44,672 bases of DNA from Gammaproteobacteria bacterium (GCA_028870845.1 JAGWOR010000020.1:1-44672), one strand, 5' to 3'; positions 25,248 through 35,429 are shown, numbered from the stretch's first letter. The notes: generated from the sequence alone by a model not told the origin. Translations and numbers: made by a program.

Positions 25248-25817
25248 GTGAAAATTTCTGCTGGTCTGCTTGCTGGCTTGTTGCTGTGTCCGGTAGTGGC
25301 GTTGGCCGCCGATCCTTTCGGCTACGACTACGTGGAGCTTAATTATCAGCACCAGTCACTGGATAACGGCACCACCACCAACGGACCTGGCATGGAAGTG
25401 GCATACACTGTGTGGAATCAGTTGCAGCTGGTTGGAGGATACGCGCACCTGCATGCCTCTGAGCCCGGGTCGGATATTACCGACAACAACTACTATGCCG
25501 GCATACGCGGCGAAAGCAATTACACCGACAGCACGGATTTTTATACCGATATTCTTTACCTCAACAACAGAACCAGCAGCCAGACAGGCAACAGCACTGA
25601 CACGGGTTACCGGCTGGCAATCGGCATGCGTCATCTGTTCAGCCGCTGGATAGAATGCGATATCGTGGCCGGGCATAATTACCTGGGCCAGTCATCCAAT
25701 GACGGCACGATTGGCCTGCTATTCAACGCTACCTCGTGGTTGGCGGTTGGCGTAAGCTACTCGCATAACAGCGTGACCAACAACACCAGCAGTTTTCGCG
25801 TACGCGCCTATTTCTAG
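25248..25817 (+). CDS. Ax21-like small outer-membrane beta-barrel protein
   Basis: A 189-aa exported protein. The GTG start has AAGGAG 7 nt upstream. A signal peptide ends at VALAA-DPF. The mature part alternates polar and hydrophobic residues in about eight strands (YDYVELNYQHQSL, GMEVAYTVWNQLQLVGGYAHL, YYAGIRGESNY, GYRLAIGMRHLF and others). It ends in a terminal Phe (RVRAYF), a BamA-type signal for outer-membrane insertion. The YVELNY start resembles the Ax21 family of Xanthomonads. It begins 15 nt after gspF, so it is probably on the same transcript. Its role is unknown. Confidence 0.72.
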   Translation: MKISAGLLAGLLLCPVVALAADPFGYDYVELNYQHQSLDNGTTTNGPGMEVAYTVWNQLQLVGGYAHLHASEPGSDITDNNYYAGIRGESNYTDSTDFYTDILYLNNRTSSQTGNSTDTGYRLAIGMRHLFSRWIECDIVAGHNYLGQSSNDGTIGLLFNATSWLAVGVSYSHNSVTNNTSSFRVRAYF

Positions 25818-25926
25818 GCACTACATAGAAAAAACCAGGAATTTCCCCAGGGAGTGAAATCAGCGCTGCTTATGGCAGCGGCGCTGTTGGGAATTGATCT
25901 GCCAGATCCACTCCAGGAGTATCACG

Positions 25927-28900
25927 ATGAGAACCAAATATATCCTGTTCTGCCTTGCTGCCCTGTCAACGGCGCTGACAATGTACATGCTGCCGGCGCT
26001 TGCCGGCAATGTTGCCGCGAGCAGTACCAGCCAAAAAATCTTTCAAAACATCAAATTCCGCAATCTCGGTCCGGCCATCGCCGGCGGCCGGGTAACCTCG
26101 GTGGTTGGAATTCCAGGCAATCCCAAGATCTACTACGCGGGCGCGGCAGGCGGCGGGGTATGGAAATCCACCGATGGCGGGCACCACTGGAAAGCCATCT
26201 TCAGCCGGCAGCCGACCGCGTCCATCGGAACTATCGACCTCGCGCCATCAAATCCCAACCTCGTGTGGGTGGGTACCGGCGAAGTCAACATCCGCAACGA
26301 TGTTGTCAATGGCGCCGGCCTGTATCTGTCCACGGACGCCGGCAAGACCTGGAAGCTCATGGGCTTCAAGGATGCCGGCCAGATCGCCAAGGTAGTGGTG
26401 GACCCGCACAACAGCAATATCGTGTGGGTCGCCGTATTCGGCCACGTGTGGGGACCGAACCCGGAGCGCGGGGTATTCAAAACCACGGATGGAGGCAAAA
26501 CCTGGAAAAGAGTGCTGTTCATCAACGATCACACCGGAGCCATTGATCTGACCATGGATGGCAGCAATCCCCAGGTGCTGTTCGCCGCCATGTGGCAGGC
26601 GCAGCGTTATCCCTGGAAACTTGTGGATGGCGGCCCGGACAGCAGCATCTGGCGGTCCACAGACGGCGGCGACACCTGGACGAAGCTAACCGGCGGAATT
26701 CCCAAGCCCCCCATTGGCCGAATTTCGATCGCCGCAGCCCCGAGCGATCCTGAGCATTTGTATGCGCTGATTGAGACCCGGCGCGGCCATGGCCTGTTGT
26801 TCACCTCCACCGATCTTGGTGATCACTGGCAGCAGGTGAGCGACAACTACGAAGTCGATGTACGTCCTTTCTATTTCTCGCATGTATATGTTTCACCTCA
26901 AGACCAGAACCGGCTGTATTTCACGGCCTTCCATCTGATGGAATCGGATGATGGCGGGCATACCGCCCATGCCATCGACAGTGATGTGCACGTCGACCAT
27001 CACGCTTTCTGGCAGGATCCGTCTAATCCTGACCGGATGATCCAGGGCAACGACGGCGGAGTCTATCTGAGCCTGGACGGAGGCAAAAACTGGCGCTTCG
27101 CCGACAGCCTGCCGATTGAACAGTTTTACCAGGTGGCTGCCGACAGCAAGCAACCTTTTGATGTATGCGGCGGCCTGCAGGACAACAACGCCTGGTGCGG
27201 CCCCTCGCAGTCCAACCCCTTTGAAGACAATCGAAATGCCTGGTTTACCGTGGTGGGTGGCGATGGCCAGTACGTAGTGCCCGCCCCCAGTAATCCCGAC
27301 ATCCTGTATGCAGATTCCCAGGATGGATACATTGTCCGCGACAACCTGAGCAGGCATATTCGCATCAATATCAAACCCTACAGCGCCTTGGACAAGCTTG
27401 CGCCCAAAGACCAGAAATTCCGCTTCAACTGGACCGCGCCCATAGCGGTATCCCCAACGGACGCCAATACCGTGTATTTGGGCGGTGATGTTGTATTTAA
27501 GTCCACCGACGGCGGCATGCACTGGAGCGTCATCAGTCCGGACCTGACGCGCAATGATAAAAGCAAGCAGCAGGACTCGGGTGGACCTGTAAATCTGGAT
27601 ATTTCCGGCGCTGAAACCTACGACACCATTTTGTCATTGACACTGGCACCCACAGATCCGAAGGTCATCTGGACTGGCACAGATGATGGACAGGTGCAGG
27701 TTACCCGGGACGGCGGCCAACACTGGAGTAACGTGACTCCGCCGGGAGCTCCCAAGTGGGAGCGGGTTTCGCAACTCGGTGTATCACCTTTCAATGCCGG
27801 TACCGCCTACATTGCTTTCGACGGCCACGAGATGGGTGACAACTCACCGCATGTGTACCGGACCGACAACTACGGCAGGAGCTGGCATTCAATCTCTGCA
27901 GGTTTGCCAAATGAGCCGGTGATCGTGGTGCGCGAGGATCCCAATCAAAACGGCTTCCTGGTGCTCGGTAACATGACCGGCCTGTGGTACTCAAGGGATG
28001 ACGGCAATCGCTGGCAGCCGCTGCAATCGGGCTTCCCGACCGCACCGGTGTTCGATCTGAAGTTCGTGCACCATACACTGCTGGTGGCAACGCACGGCCG
28101 CGGTCTGTTCGTGCTGGACAACCTCATACCATTCGAGGAAATGAATGCCCGGGTGGCGCAGAAAAATTTCCACTTGTTTACGCCGTCGCCGGGAATCGAA
28201 TATTCCTTTGCTGCCGGCCACCTGCCTCAGGGAGCCATGATTGACTACTACCTGAAACAGGCGCTGCCAGCCACTCCCGCCGACCACAAGCGGCATCGTT
28301 CGCCGGTCAAAATCGTCGTCACCGATGCCGATGGTCATACCATCTCAACGGACTACGGCCCTGCAAAGGCTGGTGTCAATCAATTCGTATGGGACATGAG
28401 CTTTACGGGACCAACGCCTCTGGATTTTACCAAGCCCAGCGGCTTCGAAGCCCGCTTTGGAAACCGCGGTCCTGAGGTTTTGCCGGGCACCTACATGATC
28501 ACTGTGAGCGCCGATGGACAAACTCAAAAGGCCACAGTCACAGTACACGCCGATCCCAACTTGTCCATTCCCAAGGAAGTCCTGCAGGCCAACCTGCAGT
28601 ATGGCCTACAGGCGCGGAATCAGATCAGCGCGTTTAATGAGATGCTGAACCGCATAACTGTTATGCAGAAAGCGTTGGCGCTCTTTGAGCAGAATGCGGA
28701 TACGATTACCGCTTCCCAAGCTCAGTACGCAAACCTGCTGGAGCAGGCGCAGGCGCTCGACAAGAAACTCACTGCATTAAAAGACGGCGTATACAACCCG
28801 CTGATCCAGCGTTCAGTCCCCGAAGACAGCCTGCACTGGCCGGGACGCCTAAACCGCGAACTGCACAGCCTTAACGGCTTTGGCCGCAATATCCTGCAGC

Positions 28901-29082
28901 CACCAACGCCCCAGGAACTGGCCAACGCAGCAAGCATACGTGCCGAACTCAACAGCAAGCTTGACCAGTTCAATACGCTGCTGACTACGGATGTGGCGAA
29001 TTACAACAAGCGAGCCTTCGCCGCGGGCGCGCCGACACTCATGACCGGCGCCCCAATCAGCGTTCACAAAACCTCAATGTAA
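25927..29082 (+). CDS. Large secreted beta-propeller (VPS10/BNR Asp-box) protein, copy 1
   Basis: A 1051-aa exported protein. The start is set by CCAGGAG 8 nt before the ATG. A Sec signal peptide ends near LPALA-GNV. At least ten Asp-box motifs (S/T-x-D-x-G-x-x-W, for example KSTDGGHHW, LSTDAGKTW, RSTDGGDTW, YSRDDGNRW) are spread over residues 40-720, indicating sortilin/VPS10-type or BNR beta-propellers, probably two. The last 330 residues hold a beta-sandwich-like part (PVKIVVTDADGHTI to KATVTVHADP) and a helical domain. Such proteins are often annotated as glycosyl hydrolases, but no catalytic residues can be assigned here. It is followed by a close paralogue 115 nt downstream and preceded by type II secretion genes. 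Confidence 0.85.
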   Translation: MRTKYILFCLAALSTALTMYMLPALAGNVAASSTSQKIFQNIKFRNLGPAIAGGRVTSVVGIPGNPKIYYAGAAGGGVWKSTDGGHHWKAIFSRQPTASIGTIDLAPSNPNLVWVGTGEVNIRNDVVNGAGLYLSTDAGKTWKLMGFKDAGQIAKVVVDPHNSNIVWVAVFGHVWGPNPERGVFKTTDGGKTWKRVLFINDHTGAIDLTMDGSNPQVLFAAMWQAQRYPWKLVDGGPDSSIWRSTDGGDTWTKLTGGIPKPPIGRISIAAAPSDPEHLYALIETRRGHGLLFTSTDLGDHWQQVSDNYEVDVRPFYFSHVYVSPQDQNRLYFTAFHLMESDDGGHTAHAIDSDVHVDHHAFWQDPSNPDRMIQGNDGGVYLSLDGGKNWRFADSLPIEQFYQVAADSKQPFDVCGGLQDNNAWCGPSQSNPFEDNRNAWFTVVGGDGQYVVPAPSNPDILYADSQDGYIVRDNLSRHIRINIKPYSALDKLAPKDQKFRFNWTAPIAVSPTDANTVYLGGDVVFKSTDGGMHWSVISPDLTRNDKSKQQDSGGPVNLDISGAETYDTILSLTLAPTDPKVIWTGTDDGQVQVTRDGGQHWSNVTPPGAPKWERVSQLGVSPFNAGTAYIAFDGHEMGDNSPHVYRTDNYGRSWHSISAGLPNEPVIVVREDPNQNGFLVLGNMTGLWYSRDDGNRWQPLQSGFPTAPVFDLKFVHHTLLVATHGRGLFVLDNLIPFEEMNARVAQKNFHLFTPSPGIEYSFAAGHLPQGAMIDYYLKQALPATPADHKRHRSPVKIVVTDADGHTISTDYGPAKAGVNQFVWDMSFTGPTPLDFTKPSGFEARFGNRGPEVLPGTYMITVSADGQTQKATVTVHADPNLSIPKEVLQANLQYGLQARNQISAFNEMLNRITVMQKALALFEQNADTITASQAQYANLLEQAQALDKKLTALKDGVYNPLIQRSVPEDSLHWPGRLNRELHSLNGFGRNILQPPTPQELANAASIRAELNSKLDQFNTLLTTDVANYNKRAFAAGAPTLMTGAPISVHKTSM

Positions 29083-29197
29083 GCCACAAGCGAGAACTGA
29101 TCGTGTATGCAAACATGGGTTACTGTGAAAATGGCAAAACACTGCATGTTCTCTGCATGCATCACTTTTTGATAACCACTCATTTCGGAGATCTGCA

Positions 29198-32100
29198 ATG
29201 AAAGTCGTGCATTTTCTTGTCAATTGTGTGTGCCCCATATTTTTGCTGGTGCTGGCGGTTTCGGCCTCCCCGGCCGAGGCACTTGCCGCCACTGGCAGCG
29301 GCACGGATGTATTTCATAATCTGAACTTCCGCAATCTCGGCCCGGCCATCGCCGGTGGGCGGGTAACCGCCACAGTGGGTATCCCAGGTAATCCGAATAT
29401 CTATTACGTGGGCGCTGCAGGCGGAGGTGTTTTTAAAACCGTTGATGGCGGCCTGCACTGGAAAGCGATTTTCGCCCATGAAGGCAGCTCATCCATTGGC
29501 AGCATCGCCCTGGCGCCCGGCAATCCAAACCTGGTGTGGGTGGGCACCGGCGAAGTCAACGTCCGCAATGACGTCCTGGATGGCGCCGGTCTGTACCTTT
29601 CCACGGATGCAGGGAAAACCTGGAAACTCATGGGGTTCAAGGATGCCGGGCAGATCGCAAAAATCGTGGTGGATCCCCAGGATTCCAACACGCTCTGGGT
29701 GGCGGTACTGGGCCACGCCTGGGGCCCCAATACGCAACGCGGCGTCTTCAAGACCACAGACGGAGGTAAGACCTGGAAAAAGGTTTTATACCTCAATGAC
29801 CATACCGGCGCCATTGATCTGACCATGGATGGCGACAACCCCCAAGTGCTGTTCGCCGCCATGTGGCAAGTCGTACGCCGACCCTGGACATTGGATGATG
29901 GCGGGCCTGACAGCGGCATCTGGCGCTCAACCGACGGCGGTGATACCTGGACGAAGCTTGCCAAGGGCCTGCCAAAACCACCCATTGGTCGTATTTCCAT
30001 CGCCGCCGCGCCCAGCAATCCGGAACGGCTTTATGCGCTGATCGAGACACAGCGTGGCCACGGCCTGTTGTTCGGTTCCAGCGACCTGGGAAACCATTGG
30101 CAGGAAATCAGCGAAGACTACAACCTGGATGTCCGGCCGTTTTATTTTTCCCACGTGTTTGTCTCACCAGACAACGAGAACCAGCTGTATTTCACCTCAT
30201 TCATGCTGATGGAATCCGATGACGGCGGGCATACGGCGCATCCCATCGATTTCCCCAGCGTGCATGTGGATCATCACGCCTTCTGGCAGGATCCAAGCAA
30301 CCCGAAACGCATCATCCAGGGCAATGACGGCGGCGCCTATCTGAGTACCGATGGCGGCAAGAGCTGGCGATTCCTGGACGGCATGCCCATCGAGCAGTTC
30401 TACAGCGTGGCAGCCGACAGCAAGACGCCCTACGACCTGTGTGGTGGTTTGCAAGACAACAGCGGCTGGTGCGGGGCATCAAGCTCCCTGGCAGATGACG
30501 TGGTCAGCGGCAATGACTGGTATACGGTGGTGGGGGGCGATGGCGAATATGCAGTACCTGCTCCCAGCGATCCGGACATCATTTATGCCAATGCCCAGTC
30601 GGGCGCAATTACGCGCTTTGATCTGCTCACCAAACTGTCACCGTTCATCATGCCGTACCTGCACGGCCCGGGGGCGATTAACGACCTGGAAACCAAGGAT
30701 CAGAAATACCGCTTCAACTGGACCTCGCCCATTGCCGTATCCCCCACGGATGCCAACACCGTGTACATGGGCGGCAACGTGCTGTTCAAGTCCACGGATG
30801 GGGGAACCCGCTGGCAGGCCATCAGCCCGGACCTGACCCGCAACGACAAGAGCAAGCAGCTGAATCCCGGCGGTCCGGTAAACCACGATATCTCCGGCGC
30901 CGAGACCTACGACACCATCCTCTCGTTGACACTGGCACCAACGGATCCCAATACCATCTGGGTGGGAACGGATGATGGACTGGTGCAGGTCACCCGCAAC
31001 GATGGCAAGACCTGGACCAACGTAACCCCGTCCGGGGCGCCAAAATGGGCGCGGGTATACCAGCTGGGGGTGTCGCCATTCGATGCTGGTACCGCCTACG
31101 TGGCGTTCGACAATCATGAAATGGACGATTACCACCCGTATGTATACAAGACCGACAACTACGGAAAGTCCTGGCGGCGTATCGATAAAGGCCTGCCGGA
31201 CCAGCCGGTATTGGTGGTGCGTGAAGACCCGCACATGCGTGGGCTGCTGGTGGCCGGCAGCATGACAGGATTGTGGTACTCACAGGATGCGGGCGAGCAT
31301 TGGCACGCATTGAAAGCCAACTTCCCCACGGCTGCGGTGTTCGATCTCAAGTTTGTACATCATGCCCTGGTGGTGGCCACACACGGCCGGGGATTGTTCG
31401 TATTGGATAATATGCGGCCGGTGGAGGAAATGAACCAGGAGGTGGCCAGACAGGCGTTCCACCTGTTCACGCCTTCCGAAGGCACGGAATTTATACGCTG
31501 GTCGCGTGGCGAAGGCGCGGAACCATCATTCACTGCGCCCAATGCCCCCGATGGCACTATGCTGGACTACTACCTGAAGGATGCCCTGACAGCCACACCG
31601 GCAGAAAAATCCCAGCATCAATCGCCGGTAAAAATCGTCATCACCGACAGCCAGGGCAATGCGGTGGCCACCGATTACGGCCCATCCAAGGCCGGCGTGA
31701 ACCAGTTTGTCTGGAACATGCACTATGATCCCGCCACCCAACTGGATTTTGAGCCAGTGCCGGCGTTTGCGCTGGAAGCCGGCTATAGCCCCACGGGTCC
31801 CAGGGTGCTACCCGGCACCTACCAGGTGGCTGTGACCGCCAATGGCAAGACCGAACACACTACTGTAACGGTCAACAGCGATCCCAATCAGCACATACCC
31901 ATGGCTGTCATGCAGGCCGATCTGAAACTCAGCCTGGAAGTTCGCAATGAAAACAGCGCTTTCAATGAGATGCTGAATCGCATTGTAGAGATGCAAGACA
32001 CGCTCAATGGTTTCGTGGACAGCGCGGAATCCAAGCCGGACGCGCAGGCGCAATTCGGTACGGCTGCGATGCAGGCCAAAGCGCTTGCCAAGAAACTTAC

Positions 32101-32410
32101 CGAACTGAAAGACAGCGTCTACAACCCGGAGCTCCAGCATACCGTGCCGGAAGACGACATCCATTGGCTGTCACGTCTTGACGGCCAACTGCAGAGTCTC
32201 GGCTATGTCAGTTACCTGGTTGCACAGGCTCCAACCGATCCTATTCTCAAGGTGGCTGGTGAAATCAGTTCAAAACTGAACACGGTGCTGGCGCAATACA
32301 ACGACATCCTGGCAACCGACGTCCCGGCTTACAACAAGGCCGCCTATGCTGCCGGTGCGCCCACCTTGCTGGTGGGTAAACCTATCAGCATTAAGCCAGT
32401 TCAAATGTAA
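29198..32410 (+). CDS. Large secreted beta-propeller (VPS10/BNR Asp-box) protein, copy 2
   Basis: A 1070-aa paralogue of the upstream gene, collinear from end to end and identical over many stretches (FRNLGPAIAGGRVT, GLYLSTDAGKTWKLMGFKDA, SGAETYDTILSLTLAPTD). The start is supported by TCGGAG 7 nt upstream. The signal peptide ends near AEALA-ATG. About ten Asp-boxes are present. Compared with copy 1 it has an insertion of about 13 residues (around FIRWSRGEGAEPSFTAP) before the C-terminal region and a different loop after the CGGLQDN motif. A tandem gene duplication is the clear origin. The divergence spread along the whole length suggests that the duplication is old and both copies are under selection. 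Confidence 0.85.
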   Translation: MKVVHFLVNCVCPIFLLVLAVSASPAEALAATGSGTDVFHNLNFRNLGPAIAGGRVTATVGIPGNPNIYYVGAAGGGVFKTVDGGLHWKAIFAHEGSSSIGSIALAPGNPNLVWVGTGEVNVRNDVLDGAGLYLSTDAGKTWKLMGFKDAGQIAKIVVDPQDSNTLWVAVLGHAWGPNTQRGVFKTTDGGKTWKKVLYLNDHTGAIDLTMDGDNPQVLFAAMWQVVRRPWTLDDGGPDSGIWRSTDGGDTWTKLAKGLPKPPIGRISIAAAPSNPERLYALIETQRGHGLLFGSSDLGNHWQEISEDYNLDVRPFYFSHVFVSPDNENQLYFTSFMLMESDDGGHTAHPIDFPSVHVDHHAFWQDPSNPKRIIQGNDGGAYLSTDGGKSWRFLDGMPIEQFYSVAADSKTPYDLCGGLQDNSGWCGASSSLADDVVSGNDWYTVVGGDGEYAVPAPSDPDIIYANAQSGAITRFDLLTKLSPFIMPYLHGPGAINDLETKDQKYRFNWTSPIAVSPTDANTVYMGGNVLFKSTDGGTRWQAISPDLTRNDKSKQLNPGGPVNHDISGAETYDTILSLTLAPTDPNTIWVGTDDGLVQVTRNDGKTWTNVTPSGAPKWARVYQLGVSPFDAGTAYVAFDNHEMDDYHPYVYKTDNYGKSWRRIDKGLPDQPVLVVREDPHMRGLLVAGSMTGLWYSQDAGEHWHALKANFPTAAVFDLKFVHHALVVATHGRGLFVLDNMRPVEEMNQEVARQAFHLFTPSEGTEFIRWSRGEGAEPSFTAPNAPDGTMLDYYLKDALTATPAEKSQHQSPVKIVITDSQGNAVATDYGPSKAGVNQFVWNMHYDPATQLDFEPVPAFALEAGYSPTGPRVLPGTYQVAVTANGKTEHTTVTVNSDPNQHIPMAVMQADLKLSLEVRNENSAFNEMLNRIVEMQDTLNGFVDSAESKPDAQAQFGTAAMQAKALAKKLTELKDSVYNPELQHTVPEDDIHWLSRLDGQLQSLGYVSYLVAQAPTDPILKVAGEISSKLNTVLAQYNDILATDVPAYNKAAYAAGAPTLLVGKPISIKPVQM

Positions 32411-32432
32411 CCAGGATCGCGCACAGGTAAAA

Positions 32433-32461
32433 AAGCGGGGAGGGCCTTGCCCTCCCCGCTT
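32433..32461. terminator. Bidirectional intrinsic terminator between the propeller gene and fabH
   Basis: A perfect 13-bp stem (AAGCGGGGAGGGC with GCCCTCCCCGCTT) and a 3-nt loop. On the minus strand it is followed by a run of six Ts, ideal for ending the fabH transcript. On plus it is followed by TTGTTACC, a weaker tract, so it may end the propeller transcript less efficiently. It lies 22 nt after the plus-strand stop and 27 nt after the fabH stop. Confidence 0.9.
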
Positions 32462-32488
32462 GTTACCTACAACAGGATTTTAAGACAC

Positions 32489-33463
32489 CTAGAATCGCAG
32501 CAGGGCCGCACCCCAAGTAAACCCGCCGCCGAAGGCTTCCAGTAAAACCGTCTGCCCGCGTTGGATGCGGCCATCACGCACCGCCACATCCAACGCCATG
32601 GGCACGGAGGCCGTGGAAGTGTTGCCGTGCTCCTGGATGGTTTGAATCACCCGCTCCATGGGCATTTTCAGCTTGCGTGCCGTGGCCTCGATAATGCGCA
32701 GGTTCGCCTGGTGTGGAACCAGCCAGTCGAGCTTCTCTGGCGGCATGTGGTTGGCCTCCAGTGCCTCCAGCACGATCTCACCGAGCTTGGTGACCGCGAC
32801 CTTGAAGACCTCACTGCCCTTCATGTGTATGAAGTCGCGGCGCGCGAAAAAATCCTCGGGCTTCTTGGATACACCGGAAGGAAAATACAGCAGATCCGCA
32901 TACTTGCCGTCCGCATGCAGGTGGGTGGAAAGTATTCCGGGTTTAGCTGCCGGCTCCAGCACCACTGCACCGGCGCCGTCGCCAAACAACACGCAGGTAC
33001 TGCGGTCAGTCCAGTCGGTCATGCGTGAGAGGGTTTCGCCACCGACGATCAGGGCACATTTCGAGGCGCCGGTACGGATGAATTTATTGGCGATATCCAG
33101 CGCATAAATAAATCCGGTGCAGGCGGCTTCCAGGCTGAAAGCCGGGCAGCCATGGATGCCCAGGCGACGTTGCAACAGGCACCCCATGTTAGGGAACACC
33201 TGGTCCGGGGTGGTAGTTCCCACAATCACCAGGTCAATATCCTTGGGGCCTATACCCGCAGCCTGCATGGCATTGCGGGCCGCCTGTTCGCAAAAATCCA
33301 GGTTGGTTTCGTTCTCCGCGGCGATATGCCGGCGTTCAATTCCGCTGCGTGTGCGGATCCATTCATCGGTGGTATCCACCATTTTTTCCAGGTCCTGATT
33401 GGTCAGCACTTTTTCAGGCAGCCCCCGGCCGGTACCGGTGATACGTGCGTACACAGTTTTCAT
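32489..33463 (-). CDS. fabH: Beta-ketoacyl-ACP synthase III (FabH)
   Basis: Starts fatty-acid synthesis by condensing acetyl-CoA with malonyl-ACP. The 324-aa thiolase-fold protein has the active Cys at residue 115 (LEAACTGF), the His in VPHQANLRI and the Asn in EHGNTSTAS. It starts [10 protein letters not shown] with the ATG overlapping the plsX stop by 4 nt (ATGA). In E. coli fabD, fabG and acpP follow. Here a terminator and a convergent foreign-looking gene come next. Confidence 0.97.
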   Translation of the reverse strand: MKTVYARITGTGRGLPEKVLTNQDLEKMVDTTDEWIRTRSGIERRHIAAENETNLDFCEQAARNAMQAAGIGPKDIDLVIVGTTTPDQVFPNMGCLLQRRLGIHGCPAFSLEAACTGFIYALDIANKFIRTGASKCALIVGGETLSRMTDWTDRSTCVLFGDGAGAVVLEPAAKPGILSTHLHADGKYADLLYFPSGVSKKPEDFFARRDFIHMKGSEVFKVAVTKLGEIVLEALEANHMPPEKLDWLVPHQANLRIIEATARKLKMPMERVIQTIQEHGNTSTASVPMALDVAVRDGRIQRGQTVLLEAFGGGFTWGAALLRF

Positions 33464-34494
33464 TCCGCGGTTGCCGGTTGTGGAAATTGCTGTTCCAGGA
33501 GCCGGCTGATGCGTTGCGGCACCTGGTTCTGTACTTCAAGAATTGCGATCCGAATGGCGCTGGCGTAGGAAATACTGTCGGAACCCCCGTGGCTCTTGAC
33601 CACCACGCCTTTCAGGCCCAACAGACTCGCGCCGTTATAGTGCCTGGGATCCAGGCGGCGCTTAAGTGCACGCAATACAGGCAACGCCATGAGGGCTATA
33701 AGGCGGGTGAACGTGGTGCGCCGAAACTCCTCGCGAATAAACTGACTGATCATCTTGGCGAGACCTTCCATGGTTTTTAAGGACACATTCCCCACAAAAC
33801 CATCCGTCACCACCACATCTACATCCTTGGAAAAAATGTCATCCCCTTCCACGAACCCGATGTAATTCAGATGGCTGGCGGAAAAAAGTTTGGCGGCATC
33901 GCGCACTTTTTCGATTCCCTTGATTTCTTCCTCACCGATATTCAGCAATCCAACATGCGGTGATTCTATATGGTAGACCGAACTGGCCAACGCCGAACCC
34001 ATGACGCCGAACTGGAAAAGCTGTTGCGGTGTGCAGTCGGCATTGGCGCCGAGATCCAACATATGTGTGTGGCCACCTTGCGAAGGGATTAGCGCACAAA
34101 TTGCCGGCCGGTCAATTCCTTGGACCGTCTTGAGTACGAAACGCGCCGTTGCCATAAGCGCTCCGGTGTTTCCCGCACTTACACACGCATCGGCCTGGCC
34201 TGACTTAACCAGATTAATGGCCACGCGCATGGATGAATCTTTTTTGCCGCGCAACGCCTGGGATGGCAATTCATCCATCAACACAACTTGCGAGGCAGCC
34301 ACCATTTGCAATCTTTCGCCATATGTATGGCGGTGGGTTTGCAGCATCGGCTCCAGGACATCGGGATTTCCCACCAGGATAATCCGCAGAAACGAGTTTT
34401 TCTGAAGCATGATCAATGCCGCCGACAACACCACGCCGGGGCCGTTATCGCCACCCATCGCATCGAGTGCAATCGTGACTTTAGTGTCGCTCAT
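33460..34494 (-). CDS. plsX: Phosphate acyltransferase PlsX
   Basis: Makes acyl-phosphate from acyl-ACP for the PlsY route of phospholipid synthesis, working at the membrane surface. The 344-aa protein shows [12 protein letters not shown] at the start, [35 protein letters not shown] and [16 protein letters not shown]. It follows rpmF by 131 nt and overlaps fabH by 4 nt. Confidence 0.97.
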   Translation of the reverse strand: MSDTKVTIALDAMGGDNGPGVVLSAALIMLQKNSFLRIILVGNPDVLEPMLQTHRHTYGERLQMVAASQVVLMDELPSQALRGKKDSSMRVAINLVKSGQADACVSAGNTGALMATARFVLKTVQGIDRPAICALIPSQGGHTHMLDLGANADCTPQQLFQFGVMGSALASSVYHIESPHVGLLNIGEEEIKGIEKVRDAAKLFSASHLNYIGFVEGDDIFSKDVDVVVTDGFVGNVSLKTMEGLAKMISQFIREEFRRTTFTRLIALMALPVLRALKRRLDPRHYNGASLLGLKGVVVKSHGGSDSISYASAIRIAILEVQNQVPQRISRLLEQQFPQPATAE

Positions 34495-34625
34495 GCCAAG
34501 TCCCCGTATGTCATACGCCCTCGCCTAACGTATGGGCGCATAGCCAATATCTGCAACCAGAACAGGGCAATATAAATATTCACCAGACAAATGTTTTGTC
34601 GTGGCGATCACGGATTGTAATGCGC

Positions 34626-34808
34626 TCAGTCTTTCTGGGCGATGTTGAGGATTTTTTTACCGCGATAATGTCCATCGGCGCTGATGTGGTGACGTCGATG
34701 GGTTTCACCGCTGGTTTTATCAATCGACAGGGCCGGGCCAGGGAGCGCGTCGTGAGAACGGCGCTGACCACGGCGTGAGGGTGTGACTCGACTTTTCTGG
34801 ACAGCCAT
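34626..34808 (-). CDS. rpmF: 50S ribosomal protein L32
   Basis: A 60-aa ribosomal protein of the large subunit with the usual start [20 protein letters not shown] and basic [18 protein letters not shown]. It lacks the zinc-binding Cys of some homologues, as in other gammaproteobacteria. A strong AGGAG ribosome site lies 6-7 nt upstream. The gene lies between yceD and plsX. Confidence 0.97.
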   Translation of the reverse strand: MAVQKSRVTPSRRGQRRSHDALPGPALSIDKTSGETHRRHHISADGHYRGKKILNIAQKD

Positions 34809-34907
34809 GATGTACTCCTGAATAAGTTTTCAAACGTATTTGCAGAAATCAGCGCTGATGCCCGCGAAATACAACAGTTCGTTTACAGAATCCCTACTGA
34901 ACAATGT

Positions 34908-35420
34908 TCAGCCGCGTTTCATTTGCTTCAAAGCCGCGAACGGCTTGCTGCGAGTATCTATTGCTTCATGCAAATGAGTATCCGAAGCTCCAGTGACTGC
35001 GCACGGGTGCGGCGGCTTGTGCAGGACCGCCAACGGCAATGCCAGCAGCAGTTCATCCTCAACGAGGTCGGCGATTTTCACCCGGCCTGAAGCTGATAAC
35101 AACGGCTCATACGATTCCGGCAGTTCCGCTGCCTGTGTCTCACTCCGCACCCAGGCAAGGGTGAATTCCGACTTTACCGGTAACTCTACCTCTGCAAAAC
35201 ATCGCTGGCAGCTCAGCATCAGGGTCGCTTCAACCGCGCCTTGAACTACGACTTGGTCGCCATCGTAGCGAGCTGACAGATCCACGGCCACCAAGCCGCT
35301 ATTGTGCGCAATCGCCGTCGCGAGCCTGGATAACGCGCCAAGGCTTATGCTACCCGTCCACTGGACCGGCTGGTGGCTGGCACGGGTCAGGTCCAGAAAT
35401 TCTCCAGATGCACCTGACAT
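34908..35420 (-). CDS. yceD: YceD/DUF177 family protein (large ribosomal RNA subunit accumulation)
   Basis: A 170-aa member of DUF177, known in E. coli as YceD and linked to 23S rRNA accumulation. The family core is the cysteine pair LSCQRCFAEVELPV, with the later EDELLLALPLAVLHK. I take the ATG at 35420 (MSGASGEFLDL). The frame is open 18 codons further to a TTG, but a near-perfect promoter occupies that stretch. No ribosome site precedes the ATG, which would be almost at the transcript start. It leads yceD-rpmF-plsX-fabH. Confidence 0.85.
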   Translation of the reverse strand: MSGASGEFLDLTRASHQPVQWTGSISLGALSRLATAIAHNSGLVAVDLSARYDGDQVVVQGAVEATLMLSCQRCFAEVELPVKSEFTLAWVRSETQAAELPESYEPLLSASGRVKIADLVEDELLLALPLAVLHKPPHPCAVTGASDTHLHEAIDTRSKPFAALKQMKRG

Positions 35421-35429
35421 AGGCGCGGT

